Shown here one piece after another: positions 15,713-25,569 of a stretch of 35,484 nucleotides of DNA; position 1 is the first letter of the stretch, and the number at the start of each line of letters is the position of its first letter. The stretch comes from Firmicutes bacterium CAG:552 (GTDB taxonomy: Bacteria; Bacillota; Clostridia; Christensenellales; Pumilibacteraceae), in assembly GCA_000435495.1 (NCBI GenBank), contig FR884055.1:1-35484 (forward strand). The letters run 5' to 3'. Made by a program: the position numbers and the translations under genes. Under the pieces are notes generated by a model, which saw only the letters and a list, made by a program, of their open reading frames with translations, had not been told where the DNA came from and made no database searches.

Positions 15713-16863
15713 ACAACGTAATCATTATAAGATACGGCGAATTATATCTTAAAGGCAAAAACAGACGCTTTTTTGAAAATTTGCTCATCAACAACATAAA
15801 ACATGCACTCAGCGGAATAGACTGTAAAATGACGTTTTTTCGTAGCCGCTACGAAATTTCCGATTATACAGACCAAACGGAAATCGTCTCAAGACTGAAA
15901 AAGGTTTTCGGTATACACTCCATAAGCATTGCGATAAAATGTAAAGCGGATATCGATGAAATTTGCGAAACTGCAAAGTCGTTTAGCATTAAAGGTTCAT
16001 TTAAGGTTTCGACTAACAGAGCCGATAAAACTTTTCCGTACATATCCACAGAGGTAAGCGCAAAAGCAGGAGGAGCGATTTTGTCGCAAAATCGCAATCT
16101 CACTGTAGATATCCACAATCCGCAATGCGTTTTGAACATCGATATACGAGAAGACGGCTGCGCATATCTTTTTATGGATAAAATTTTGTGCGCCGGCGGC
16201 ATGCCTGTGGGATGCGCAGGTAAGGGACTTTTGTTGCTTTCAGGCGGATTGGATAGCCCGGTAGCAGGCTATATGATGGCAAAACGGGGACTTTCACTCG
16301 ATGCGATTCATTTTCATTCATATCCGTACACGAGCGAAAAAGCAAAACAAAAGGTAATCGACTTAGCAAAAATACTTTCTCAATACAGCGGTCCCATCAA
16401 TCTTACATGTATACACTTTACAAAAATTCAGGAAGAAATCCACCGATGTTGCACATCAAACTACATGGTTACGTTAGTCAGACGGTTCATGATGAGAATC
16501 GCCGAAAAAATTGCTCAAATCAATCAATGCGGTTGTCTGATTAACGGTGAAAGTTTAGGACAGGTGGCGAGTCAAACCTTACCGAGCATTACGGTGACAA
16601 ACGATACAATAAAGTCAATGCCCGTTCTCAGACCATGTATCGGAATGGATAAGCAAGAAATAATCAATATCGCTCTTAAAATGGAAACTTATGAAACGTC
16701 TATCCTTCCTTACGAAGATTGCTGTACCGTATTTTTGCCCGATAGTCCTGTAACAAAGCCTACAATAAAAAGAGCAGAGTTTGAAGAGAAAAAGTTAGGA
16801 GATTTTTCCAAACTAATAGAAGAAGCGATAGAAACGAGAGAAATTATCAAAATAGGGCGATAA
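15709..16863 (+). CDS. thiI: tRNA 4-thiouridine synthase ThiI
   Basis: 384 aa. Makes s4U8 in tRNA and in some bacteria supplies sulfur for thiazole. N-terminal ferredoxin-like and THUMP domains (about 1-165), then the PP-loop SGGLDSP (178-184). There is no C-terminal rhodanese domain, as in B. subtilis, which fits dependence on the neighbouring desulfurase. The PYEDCC segment near 340 carries a conserved Cys region. The ATG overlaps the desulfurase stop. The 3' end overlaps the convergent penicillin-binding protein gene by 51 nt. Confidence 0.95.
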   Translation: MNNVIIIRYGELYLKGKNRRFFENLLINNIKHALSGIDCKMTFFRSRYEISDYTDQTEIVSRLKKVFGIHSISIAIKCKADIDEICETAKSFSIKGSFKVSTNRADKTFPYISTEVSAKAGGAILSQNRNLTVDIHNPQCVLNIDIREDGCAYLFMDKILCAGGMPVGCAGKGLLLLSGGLDSPVAGYMMAKRGLSLDAIHFHSYPYTSEKAKQKVIDLAKILSQYSGPINLTCIHFTKIQEEIHRCCTSNYMVTLVRRFMMRIAEKIAQINQCGCLINGESLGQVASQTLPSITVTNDTIKSMPVLRPCIGMDKQEIINIALKMETYETSILPYEDCCTVFLPDSPVTKPTIKRAEFEEKKLGDFSKLIEEAIETREIIKIGR

Positions 16864-18720
16864 AATTTCTGCTAAATTTGTTTTCTTTTGCTCGATAGGA
16901 AAGTCTATAGAGGCGCTTATGAGAATCTTATCTTTAAGTTTATCTGTAGTCGCCGATTTTACAAGTCGATGATTTTGATAATATTCATCGGCATCGATGT
17001 AAATTTTTTTTATAGAATCAGGTATATTAAAACATTTTTCGCTGTTTATGTCTGTCATAAACAGCGATTTTGCTATTTCGGTAGGTAGTCCTCCGCCACT
17101 GACAGCACTATCTATAGCATGCACTATAACTGTATAATCCGTATTATACGCAACGCAATACGAATCGGTGTTTACCTCGCCTGTACCCGCTGTTCCGGTT
17201 TTTGCTGCTAAATTAAATTTTGTAGCCGAAAGCGATTTTGCTGTTCCGTTCGAGGCGCAATCATTTAACATTTCGTTTATATAATAGGCAGTAGTCGATT
17301 TAATAATTTGCGTCGGAGCCGAATAGCGCTTATACACGGTTATCCCGTTCTTTTGAATTTCGCTTACGATTTTTGCTTCGGTATACATTCCGTCATTTGC
17401 AAACGTGGCATACGCTGCGGCAAGATCTGGAATTTCAACGCCATACTTCATGCCGCCGAGAGCTAACGCCAGTCCTTCATTTTTCTCGGTTTCGATTCCG
17501 AATCTTTTCAAAAACGCTTTTCCTTTTTCCACGCCATATTCTTCTAATAATTTTACTGCAGGCACGTTAAGCGACTCTTTTAACGCAAACCCGCATGAAA
17601 CCCAGCCGTTATACTTACCTTTATAATTTTTCGGTGCATAACCGTCAAAGTCGACCGATTCGTCCAATATAGGAGAGCATGGTAGAATTTTTTCGTTTTC
17701 AAGCATAGGAGCATAGCAAACAAGCGGTTTTATTGTAGATGCCGGACTTCTTTTTGCGTATATACCGACGTCACAGTTACTTTCGTATGCAATTATTTGG
17801 CCGTTATTGTTTTTTAATACGAGTATTCGAGTTTTGGTATCTTTTGGTAAAAGATTTTTTGCCGCTATAGATATATTTTTGTCGTAGTTGCAAACAATTT
17901 TATATCCGCCTGTTTTTAACGTCTCCATCGAAACTCCCAAAATATTTTTTGCTTCTTCGAGAGCTGACTTCCAATATTTCGATTCGCCGTTTTCAGGCAT
18001 AAGCGTTGTTTTTTCGCTAAGCGACAGCTCATACTCGATATCGGAAATATACCCGCAGTCCTTCATACGTTTCAAAATTGTTTTTACTCGTACCTCGTTT
18101 CTTTCTTTATATGGCGAAAAGACGGTAGGGTTGTTTATCGTGGCAGCCAAAATTGCACTTTCTTTTGTTGTCAAGTTCGATGCGTTTTTGTTAAAGAAAG
18201 AGTTAGCTGCACTTTGTATCCCATAGATACCGTTTCCGAAATACAGATTATTTAAGTAAGCGGTTAATATTTGATTCTTTGTCAACTTTCTTTCTATTGC
18301 CTTTGCAAATCGAATTTCTTTAATTTTACGTTTAAGTGTTTTTTCCGAACTTAAAAACATATTTTTTGCTAGCTGTTGAGTTATAGTCGAGCCGCCTTGC
18401 GCAAACTTTTTTTCTTTTATATCCTTAACCGCTGCTGCGACTGTTCTGGCATAATCCACGCCTTCATGTTCATAAAACCTTTTATCTTCCGCCGCTAAAA
18501 AAGCATTTACCGTGTTTTTATTAAGCTCAGTTACATCAATGCTTTTACCGGCAAATAAATAATCTTTGCTTACTATCGTATAGTTATCGTTTTTTGTAAG
18601 AACGCCGATATTCATATCTCCGTATCCAAGCATAGCAATAAACGGCTCGGTAATCGCCCATAAAGAAACAACGGCGGTTATTAAAACAAAAGCAAAAAAA
18701 TAACGCAAAAATTTCTTCAT
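16813..18720 (-). CDS. Class A penicillin-binding protein
   Basis: 635 aa. Bifunctional peptidoglycan synthase: signal anchor (about 6-28), GT51 glycosyltransferase with Glu78 in EDKRFYEHEG, GGSTITQQLAKN (109-120) and RKIKE; transpeptidase with SxxK Ser328-Lys331, SLN 383-385 and KTG 507-509. Works outside the membrane on lipid II. Smaller than typical PBP1A (no OB or C-terminal tail). Could be a vegetative or a sporulation-specific enzyme (PbpF/PbpG-like); the sequence does not decide. No SD before ATG 18720. A 6-codon reading frame (18737-18717, MNILKP) ends with a TGA overlapping that ATG. Confidence 0.94.
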   Translation of the reverse strand: MKKFLRYFFAFVLITAVVSLWAITEPFIAMLGYGDMNIGVLTKNDNYTIVSKDYLFAGKSIDVTELNKNTVNAFLAAEDKRFYEHEGVDYARTVAAAVKDIKEKKFAQGGSTITQQLAKNMFLSSEKTLKRKIKEIRFAKAIERKLTKNQILTAYLNNLYFGNGIYGIQSAANSFFNKNASNLTTKESAILAATINNPTVFSPYKERNEVRVKTILKRMKDCGYISDIEYELSLSEKTTLMPENGESKYWKSALEEAKNILGVSMETLKTGGYKIVCNYDKNISIAAKNLLPKDTKTRILVLKNNNGQIIAYESNCDVGIYAKRSPASTIKPLVCYAPMLENEKILPCSPILDESVDFDGYAPKNYKGKYNGWVSCGFALKESLNVPAVKLLEEYGVEKGKAFLKRFGIETEKNEGLALALGGMKYGVEIPDLAAAYATFANDGMYTEAKIVSEIQKNGITVYKRYSAPTQIIKSTTAYYINEMLNDCASNGTAKSLSATKFNLAAKTGTAGTGEVNTDSYCVAYNTDYTVIVHAIDSAVSGGGLPTEIAKSLFMTDINSEKCFNIPDSIKKIYIDADEYYQNHRLVKSATTDKLKDKILISASIDFPIEQKKTNLAEILSPYFDNFSRFYRFFY

Positions 18721-18814
18721 GGTTTTAGTATGTTCATTTTTGCAAACTTGCCCGATTTTACTGTACTTTTTCCTTAAAATATGCTAAAATTCGTATTAGG
18801 GAAGTTTTTGAGAA

Positions 18815-20116
18815 ATGAAAAAATACTTTATAAATACATACGGTTGTCAAATGAACGTCCATGAATCAGAAAAGATTGCAGGCATTTTGTCGCTAAGAGG
18901 CTATACCGAAGCCAAAACGCAAGAAGAAGCGGATATAATATTGTTTAACACTTGCAGTATTAGAGAAACGGCTGAATCAAGAGTTCTCGGCAATCTCGGT
19001 ATAGTAAAAAAGATCAAAGAACGACGTCCGGACATAATAGTAGGTATTTGCGGTTGCATGTCACAACGCAACGGAGCAGCCGAGATGCTAAAGAAGCGTT
19101 GCCCGTTTATTGATATAATTTTTGGCACTTTTAACATGTATAAACTCGGAGAATATATCGATGAATTCCAAAAAAGCGGCAAAAGAATAGTAGAAATCTG
19201 GGATAAAGGTGGCGTCGAGGATTCCCCGGTATTGCGTTCGAGCGGAGTAAACGCCTGGGTAAACATCATGTACGGCTGCGATAATTTTTGTTCATACTGC
19301 ATAGTTCCTTACGTTAAAGGAAGAGAACGAAGCCGACGTAAAGAAGATATTATAAACGAAGTCAAAGAACTTGTTGCAAACGGTTATAAAGAGGTAACTT
19401 TGCTCGGTCAAAACGTTAATTCGTATGGCGGCGGCTCCCCGGAGTTTGCCATGTTGCTATCTGACTTATCGGACATAGACGGCAAATTTCGAATAAAATT
19501 TATGACCTCGCATCCGAAAGATTTGTCCGAAGACGTTGCAAAAATCATGAGTCAAAGTGATAAAATTGCTAAATACGTACATTTACCGGTGCAATCAGGC
19601 AGCGATAGAATACTAAAATTAATGAATCGTAAATACACATCTTCCGAATATCTCGAGCGCATCGCAATGATAAGATCTTTTGTTCCAAACGTCGGCATAA
19701 GTAGCGACCTGATGGTGGGATTTCCGTCGGAAACCGAAGATGATTACCTTCAGAGCGAAGAACTTATAAAAAAAGTAAGATATAACAATTTGTACACTTT
19801 TATTTATTCTCGACGTAGCGGTACGGTTGCCGACAAAATGCCCGAGCAAATAGATATTAAAGTCAAAACAGATCGTATAGAGCGTCTCATTAAAACGCAA
19901 TTTGATATCGGCAACGAAATCGCAATCTCTTTAGTAGGCAAAACATATGAAATTCTGTGCGATAGTTTCGATAACGGAATTTGCTACGGAAAATCTTCTT
20001 GCGACAAATCCGTTTCCTTTAACGGAGATGAAAGCGACGTCGGTAAATTTTTGGAAGTTAAGATTATACAAGCGAAAAACAACAAGTTGATAGGAGAGAA
20101 GCTATGCCGTCTTTAA
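18815..20116 (+). CDS. miaB: tRNA-2-methylthio-N6-isopentenyladenosine synthase MiaB
   Basis: 433 aa. Radical-SAM methylthiotransferase that turns i6A37 into ms2i6A37. N-terminal UPF0004 domain with cluster cysteines Cys11, Cys47 and Cys81; radical-SAM CDNFCSYC with Cys155, Cys159 and Cys162; C-terminal TRAM domain. Its substrate is made by MiaA, encoded three genes downstream. A weak GGGAAG at 18799-18804 precedes the ATG. A possible -10 TAAAAT lies at 18785-18790 without a clear -35. It overlaps mutS by 13 nt. Confidence 0.96.
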   Translation: MKKYFINTYGCQMNVHESEKIAGILSLRGYTEAKTQEEADIILFNTCSIRETAESRVLGNLGIVKKIKERRPDIIVGICGCMSQRNGAAEMLKKRCPFIDIIFGTFNMYKLGEYIDEFQKSGKRIVEIWDKGGVEDSPVLRSSGVNAWVNIMYGCDNFCSYCIVPYVKGRERSRRKEDIINEVKELVANGYKEVTLLGQNVNSYGGGSPEFAMLLSDLSDIDGKFRIKFMTSHPKDLSEDVAKIMSQSDKIAKYVHLPVQSGSDRILKLMNRKYTSSEYLERIAMIRSFVPNVGISSDLMVGFPSETEDDYLQSEELIKKVRYNNLYTFIYSRRSGTVADKMPEQIDIKVKTDRIERLIKTQFDIGNEIAISLVGKTYEILCDSFDNGICYGKSSCDKSVSFNGDESDVGKFLEVKIIQAKNNKLIGEKLCRL

Positions 20117-22731
20117 GCAACACACTTTTATCGGAAACAGACCGAAAAAAACTTTCGCCGATGATGCAACAATACGTGCAGACTAAGGACGGATATCCAG
20201 ATTGCTTGCTTTTTTACAGGCTTGGAGATTTTTACGAAATGTTTTTCGATGACGCAGTTACTGCAAGCAAAGAACTAGATCTCACTCTTACAGGCAGAGA
20301 CTGCGGCCTCGGCGAAAGAGCGCCGATGTGCGGCGTTCCGTTTCACGCCGTAGATACTTACATAGCGAAACTTATCGAAAAAGGCTACAAAGTCGCCGTA
20401 TGCGAACAAGTAACTCAACCGGGCAAAAAACTTATGGACAGAGAAATTACACGAGTAGTTACGCCTGGAACGTTAGTGGACTCTGTCATGCTTAACGAAG
20501 AAAAAAACAATTATCTCGTTTCCGCAGCTTTAGTAGACGGATATGTCGGCATCGCATATACGGATATTTCTACCGGCGAATTTTTTCATACCTCGTTAGA
20601 TAGCAGAATTACAGTAAAAATTAACGAAATTTTGTCCCGAATAGCTCCTTCGGAAATAATTTGCAACGAGTCAATGCTTGCCGAAAGTATAAATTTATCT
20701 ATAGTAAAATACGGCTCTGTTTGCCCGTTTACGCTATTCGACGAAACCGCATTTTGTTATGAAAATGCAGTCATCGCCGTAAAAAATAAGTTCGACGAAC
20801 AAAATTTTAAACTTATAGACAAAAATAGAGCGGCAACATGCGCAGTAGGCGCATTGTTAGAATATCTTGACAAAACTCAAAAACGAAGTTTGATAAATAT
20901 TAATAAGTCGGAAGAAGAAAAACTTAACGGCGTAATGAGCATAGACACATCAGCTCGTCGAACGTTAGAGCTTGTCGAGAACGCAGCGACCGGCAAAAAA
21001 TACGGTTCGCTCCTTTGGCTTATCGATCGCACTTCAACCAAAATGGGCGCAAGAAAGTTACGTAACTGGCTGGAGATGCCTTCTACTGAAAGCGCCGCCA
21101 TTAATATGCGTCTGGACGCAACCGAAGAACTTTTTTCGGATATAAAAAAACGTACTAAATCAATAAACATACTTTCAAAAATTTGCGATATCGAAAGGAT
21201 ATGCGGCAGGTTGTCTTTCGGTAACGTCTCGCCTAAAGATATTTTGGCTCTCGGGCAGACACTTATTCTCTTCCCTGAGTTAAAAGAATTGCTGTCTTCG
21301 CTCGAAAGTAAAATGTTTGCGCTTATAAACTCAAAAATAGGCGATTTATATGACTTAGGCTCGCTTATAGTAAATGCTATCAGCGAAAAAACCGCTCCGA
21401 CAATAAGGGAAGGCGGAGTTATTAAAGACGGATTTAACGCCAAGCTCGACGAATACAGAAACATTTCCACCAATACTCAATCGGTTTTGGAGCAATTGGC
21501 AGCCGCCGAAAAAGAAGAGACCGGCATAAAAAACTTGCGTATTGCCTATAATAAGGTTTTCGGATATTACATCGAAGTACCTAAAGGTCAAATTTCGTTG
21601 GTACCATATCGTTACGTTCGCAAACAAACAACCGTAAATTCCGAAAGATACATTACCGAAGAACTTAAAGAGCTTGAAACAAAGATTCTTTCTGCTGCAG
21701 AAACGGCTATTAAATTGGAAGTAGAACTGTTTAACGCTCTTACCGAACAAATAAAAACTCGACTCGACGAGCTTACTGCCGCCGCAAGAGCTGTCGCAGC
21801 GCTCGACTGCGTAACGTCTAACTCAACTGTCGCAAGAGAATACGATTTCGTAAAACCGATAATAAACGATCAGGTAACACAAATAAAAATTATCGGCGGA
21901 AGGCACCCGGTCGTAGAAAAATTACTTAAAAGCGAATCTTTTGTTCCTAACGATGCTCTTTTAAACGATGAAAGTAATATTATGCTTATTACAGGACCGA
22001 ATATGGCAGGTAAAAGCGTTTATATGAAGCAAGTTGCCCTCATTACGGTACTTGCACATATCGGAAGTTTCGTTCCCGCTAAGTCTGCGGAAATTTCTAT
22101 CGTTGACAAATTGTTTACCAGGGTAGGCGCAAGCGATGATCTCGGAACGGGCAGAAGCACCTTTATGGTAGAAATGAGCGAAGTTTCGTATATCTTGAGT
22201 AATATTACGGACAAGAGTCTTATTCTTTTAGATGAAATAGGAAGAGGCACTTCTACATATGACGGATTAAGCATAGCTTGGGCAATTATAGAATATATTT
22301 CACAAAATTTCAATGCAAAAACATTGTTTTCCACGCATTATCACGAGCTTACAGAGTTAGAAGGCATACTCAAAGGAGTAAAAAATTACAAACTTACGCT
22401 AAAAGAAAAGGACGGAAATATCGTTTTTCTGCGTAAGCTCATGAGAGGAAGTGCAAACAAAAGTTTCGGTATCGAGGTTGCCGGGCTTGCCGGGCTGCCT
22501 AAATACGTTATTTCGAGGGCAAAAGAACTTCTTGCTTCATTGGAAAAAGCGGATATCATGACAGTTGATCCGCCAATTGCCAACCAACAAATTTCACTGT
22601 TTAATAACCTAAACAACAATGCGGAAATTAACGCCATACTTACCGAGCTCGATCTGGACGAAATTACCCCCAGACAAGCTATGGACATTTTGGCAGACTT
22701 AAAGGAAAAGGCGGTAAAAAACAATGGCTAA
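20104..22731 (+). CDS. mutS: DNA mismatch repair protein MutS
   Basis: 875 aa. Recognises mismatches and starts repair. GDFYEMF near 39-45 holds the Phe-x-Glu mismatch wedge; Walker A GPNMAGKS and Walker B LILLDEIGRGTST are intact. QISLF near the C-terminus (nt 22588-22602) is a beta-clamp-binding motif. AGGAGAG (20092-20098) lies 5 nt before the ATG, inside the miaB 3' end. It overlaps mutL by 8 nt. Confidence 0.97.
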   Translation: MPSLSNTLLSETDRKKLSPMMQQYVQTKDGYPDCLLFYRLGDFYEMFFDDAVTASKELDLTLTGRDCGLGERAPMCGVPFHAVDTYIAKLIEKGYKVAVCEQVTQPGKKLMDREITRVVTPGTLVDSVMLNEEKNNYLVSAALVDGYVGIAYTDISTGEFFHTSLDSRITVKINEILSRIAPSEIICNESMLAESINLSIVKYGSVCPFTLFDETAFCYENAVIAVKNKFDEQNFKLIDKNRAATCAVGALLEYLDKTQKRSLININKSEEEKLNGVMSIDTSARRTLELVENAATGKKYGSLLWLIDRTSTKMGARKLRNWLEMPSTESAAINMRLDATEELFSDIKKRTKSINILSKICDIERICGRLSFGNVSPKDILALGQTLILFPELKELLSSLESKMFALINSKIGDLYDLGSLIVNAISEKTAPTIREGGVIKDGFNAKLDEYRNISTNTQSVLEQLAAAEKEETGIKNLRIAYNKVFGYYIEVPKGQISLVPYRYVRKQTTVNSERYITEELKELETKILSAAETAIKLEVELFNALTEQIKTRLDELTAAARAVAALDCVTSNSTVAREYDFVKPIINDQVTQIKIIGGRHPVVEKLLKSESFVPNDALLNDESNIMLITGPNMAGKSVYMKQVALITVLAHIGSFVPAKSAEISIVDKLFTRVGASDDLGTGRSTFMVEMSEVSYILSNITDKSLILLDEIGRGTSTYDGLSIAWAIIEYISQNFNAKTLFSTHYHELTELEGILKGVKNYKLTLKEKDGNIVFLRKLMRGSANKSFGIEVAGLAGLPKYVISRAKELLASLEKADIMTVDPPIANQQISLFNNLNNNAEINAILTELDLDEITPRQAMDILADLKEKAVKNNG

Positions 22732-24661
22732 AATTCATTTGCTTGACAGCAGCGTTTATAATCTTATCGCTGCAGGCGAAGTAGTTGAAAAACCAACGTC
22801 TATAGTAAAAGAGTTAGTCGAAAATTCGATAGACGCCGGTGCGACACGTATAAACGTTACAATTAAAAACGGCGGAATAGACTATATTTGCGTATCGGAT
22901 AACGGATGCGGAATCGAAAAGGAAGACATGAAAAACGCCTTCTTGTTACATGCGACTAGCAAAATCAGTGACGCTGCCGACCTAAATTCTATATTAACTT
23001 TGGGTTTTCGAGGCGAAGCGCTTGCGAGCATCGCCGCAGTCAGCAAAGTTACGGCAGTCAGCTGCGTCCATGACTCAAACGAAGGTCACAGCGTAACATT
23101 CGATAACGGAATCTTAGTAGACGAGCAATCCGCACCAGCTGCAGTCGGAACTACCGTAACAGTGGAAAATCTTTTTGCAAAAATACCGGCGAGAGCCAAG
23201 TATTTGCGCAAGCCGTCTACCGAAGAAGGAGACGTTTCCTCACTGATTACCAAACTTATACTTGCAAATCCCACGGTATCGTTTAACTATGTTTCTGATG
23301 GGAAAAAGATTTTTTCCACAGGTGAAGGGATAGAGAGCGCACTTGTCAGCGTTTACGGTCAAGAAATACTTTCATGTGTACAGGAAATTTCTTTAGAACT
23401 TCCGGATGTAAAAATAAGAGGGTACGTAGGCAAACCGTCATTTACAAAGCATAGTCGCAACTACCAAACAATAATAGTAAACGGTAGATATATAAAAGAC
23501 GAAGACATATCGTACATGGTTTATATTTGTTTTAAGGATTACCTTATGACAAGGCAATATCCATTTTTCGCCATTTACATTGATTTACCGTCGGACATGG
23601 TAGACGTAAACGTTCACCCAAACAAGCTTACGGTTAGATTTGCACAGCCGGAACGAATACATAAGCTTATTCGTTCTGCGGTAAACGCATCGTTAAATAC
23701 TGCGGTTGTACAACCGAAAACTTTTTCTTCCGCCACCACAGATACGAAATCGGACGATGATAAGCATGCCGAAACTAAAGACGTGCAAATAGGCTGCGAC
23801 TTTGTAAAGTCAACGGCGAAAAACACCTTGGACTTTACGTCGCTGTTAGTAAAAAATACGTCAACGCTAAAAGAACAACGCTATCCCGCAACCGGAGACT
23901 CATTGCACACTCAGCCGTCGCCGCTTAATTACGTAGACGACTCCAAAGAAATCCAAGCGAATGTTTCCGAAAGCACTCAATTCCCGAGTTTGCCCGACTG
24001 CGATTATTCGGCAGAAGAAAATAAGCAACAAATCAAAATCACAAACGAAATTTCCATTCCGCAAACCGAAAATTTTGCCGAACTCAACGAATCGATTCCT
24101 CCGACTTTGGTAGGCAGCCTGTTTGACACATATATCCTTATAGAGCGTCGAGACGACTTATATGTTATTGATCAACACGCAGCGCACGAACGCATATTGT
24201 ACGATAAACTTGTAAAGGAAATTGAGGATGGCAACTGTATTAAGCAAGATCTTTTAGTACCTTATCTTTTTACGGTATCATATGAAGAATCGGCTGTTTT
24301 AGACGAGAATCTTGCGATATTCAGCGACTGCGGCTACGACGTTACCAAGATGAGCGGACTTACTTACTCGATTTCCGCTGTGCCTGCAATTGCGTCGAAT
24401 ATCAGCCTTTCGAAATTTTTACCGGTCTTTTTCGATGCAATTAAAGACAAGGAACTGCTTAAAATTTCTCCTATAAAAGATATTTTGGCGCAATGCGCAT
24501 GCAAATCAGCTATAAAGGGCAACACTATGCTTACAAGCAAAGAAATAGAATATCTTGTTTCAAACATGAACGATTTAAATGTTTTGCTTTGTCCGCACGG
24601 CAGACCTATCGTCATTAAAATTACCAAATACGATGTAGAAAAATGGTTCAAGAGAAAATAA
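22724..24661 (+). CDS. mutL: DNA mismatch repair protein MutL (endonuclease type)
   Basis: 645 aa. N-terminal GHKL ATPase (ENSIDAGA, DNGCGI, GFRGEAL), a long polar linker (about 335-460) and a C-terminal nuclease domain with DQHAAHERILYD (483-494), ACKSAIKG and CPHGRP. Organisms without MutH use this nicking activity. The motif usually reads DQHA-x2-E-x4-E; here the last acid is Asp494 rather than Glu. The ATG is inside the end of mutS; its own 3' end overlaps miaA by 19 nt. Confidence 0.96.
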   Translation: MAKIHLLDSSVYNLIAAGEVVEKPTSIVKELVENSIDAGATRINVTIKNGGIDYICVSDNGCGIEKEDMKNAFLLHATSKISDAADLNSILTLGFRGEALASIAAVSKVTAVSCVHDSNEGHSVTFDNGILVDEQSAPAAVGTTVTVENLFAKIPARAKYLRKPSTEEGDVSSLITKLILANPTVSFNYVSDGKKIFSTGEGIESALVSVYGQEILSCVQEISLELPDVKIRGYVGKPSFTKHSRNYQTIIVNGRYIKDEDISYMVYICFKDYLMTRQYPFFAIYIDLPSDMVDVNVHPNKLTVRFAQPERIHKLIRSAVNASLNTAVVQPKTFSSATTDTKSDDDKHAETKDVQIGCDFVKSTAKNTLDFTSLLVKNTSTLKEQRYPATGDSLHTQPSPLNYVDDSKEIQANVSESTQFPSLPDCDYSAEENKQQIKITNEISIPQTENFAELNESIPPTLVGSLFDTYILIERRDDLYVIDQHAAHERILYDKLVKEIEDGNCIKQDLLVPYLFTVSYEESAVLDENLAIFSDCGYDVTKMSGLTYSISAVPAIASNISLSKFLPVFFDAIKDKELLKISPIKDILAQCACKSAIKGNTMLTSKEIEYLVSNMNDLNVLLCPHGRPIVIKITKYDVEKWFKRK

Positions 24662-25542
24662 AAGTTTTAATAATTTCCGGACCAACTGCCGTAGGCAAAT
24701 CCGCTTTCGGCGTAAAAGCCGCACAACTACTTAACGGTGAAGTCATAAGCGCCGACTCCATGCAAATATACAGGGGCATGGATATAGGTACCGGAAAAAT
24801 TACCGCTTCCGAAATGCATGGAATAAAACATCACATGCTCGACGTGGCAGATCCCGACGAGGACTATTCGGTAGGGCAGTACGTTTACGAAGCAGCTAAC
24901 TTAATAAAAGATATCGCAATCAGAGGAAAATTGCCTATAATAGTCGGCGGAACCGGACTGTACATCAATTCGTTGATGTTTGGGCACAGTTTTTTTCAAA
25001 CGCAGCGTAACGAAGAAATCCGAGCGCAACTGCGTCGCTTTGTAGCTGAAAACGGAAATTCGGCTCTTCATCAAAAACTTGCCGAAGTCGATCCTGTTTC
25101 AGCCCAAAAGATTATGGTTAACGACGTAAAGCGAGCGATACGAGCATACGAAATATATTTAATTACGGGAAAACCTCGTAGCGAGCAACTCGATGAAAAC
25201 AAACCGATGTACGACTACAAAATGCTTGTGTTAACCGACGACAGAGAAACGCTTTATCAGAGAATCAATGCAAGAGTAGACGATATGTTAAATAGAGGTC
25301 TTATCGATGAGGTAAGATCTTTGTATCGATACAAAAACTGCAATTCTATGCAAGCGATTGGCTACAAAGAAATAATAAAGTATTTCGACGGTGAAATTAC
25401 CGTCGAACAAGCCATAGAAGAAATTAAAAAAGGCAGCAGGAATTACGCAAAAAGGCAGATGACTTTTTTTCGTGGCATAAAACTCGAAAAAGAATTTTTG
25501 CAAGTTTCGGACTGCGCCGAATACTTATCTAAAATGCAGTAA
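24643..25542 (+). CDS. miaA: tRNA dimethylallyltransferase MiaA
   Basis: 299 aa. Adds dimethylallyl to A37 of tRNAs reading U-starting codons. P-loop GPTAVGKS (13-20), SADSMQIYRGMDIGTGK, GGTGLYINS and QAIGYKE are conserved. The ATG at 24643 overlaps the mutL end and has only a weak AG-rich stretch upstream, so translation is probably coupled. Together with miaB in the same operon it makes ms2i6A37. No hfq follows. Confidence 0.96.
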   Translation: MVQEKIKVLIISGPTAVGKSAFGVKAAQLLNGEVISADSMQIYRGMDIGTGKITASEMHGIKHHMLDVADPDEDYSVGQYVYEAANLIKDIAIRGKLPIIVGGTGLYINSLMFGHSFFQTQRNEEIRAQLRRFVAENGNSALHQKLAEVDPVSAQKIMVNDVKRAIRAYEIYLITGKPRSEQLDENKPMYDYKMLVLTDDRETLYQRINARVDDMLNRGLIDEVRSLYRYKNCNSMQAIGYKEIIKYFDGEITVEQAIEEIKKGSRNYAKRQMTFFRGIKLEKEFLQVSDCAEYLSKMQ

Positions 25543-25569
25543 TATTTATTATATCAAAGGAAAAACGAA

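Noticed and set aside
20877..21473. 198-aa minus-strand frame within mutS
   Set aside because: Antisense to a well-conserved gene, with no supporting signals.
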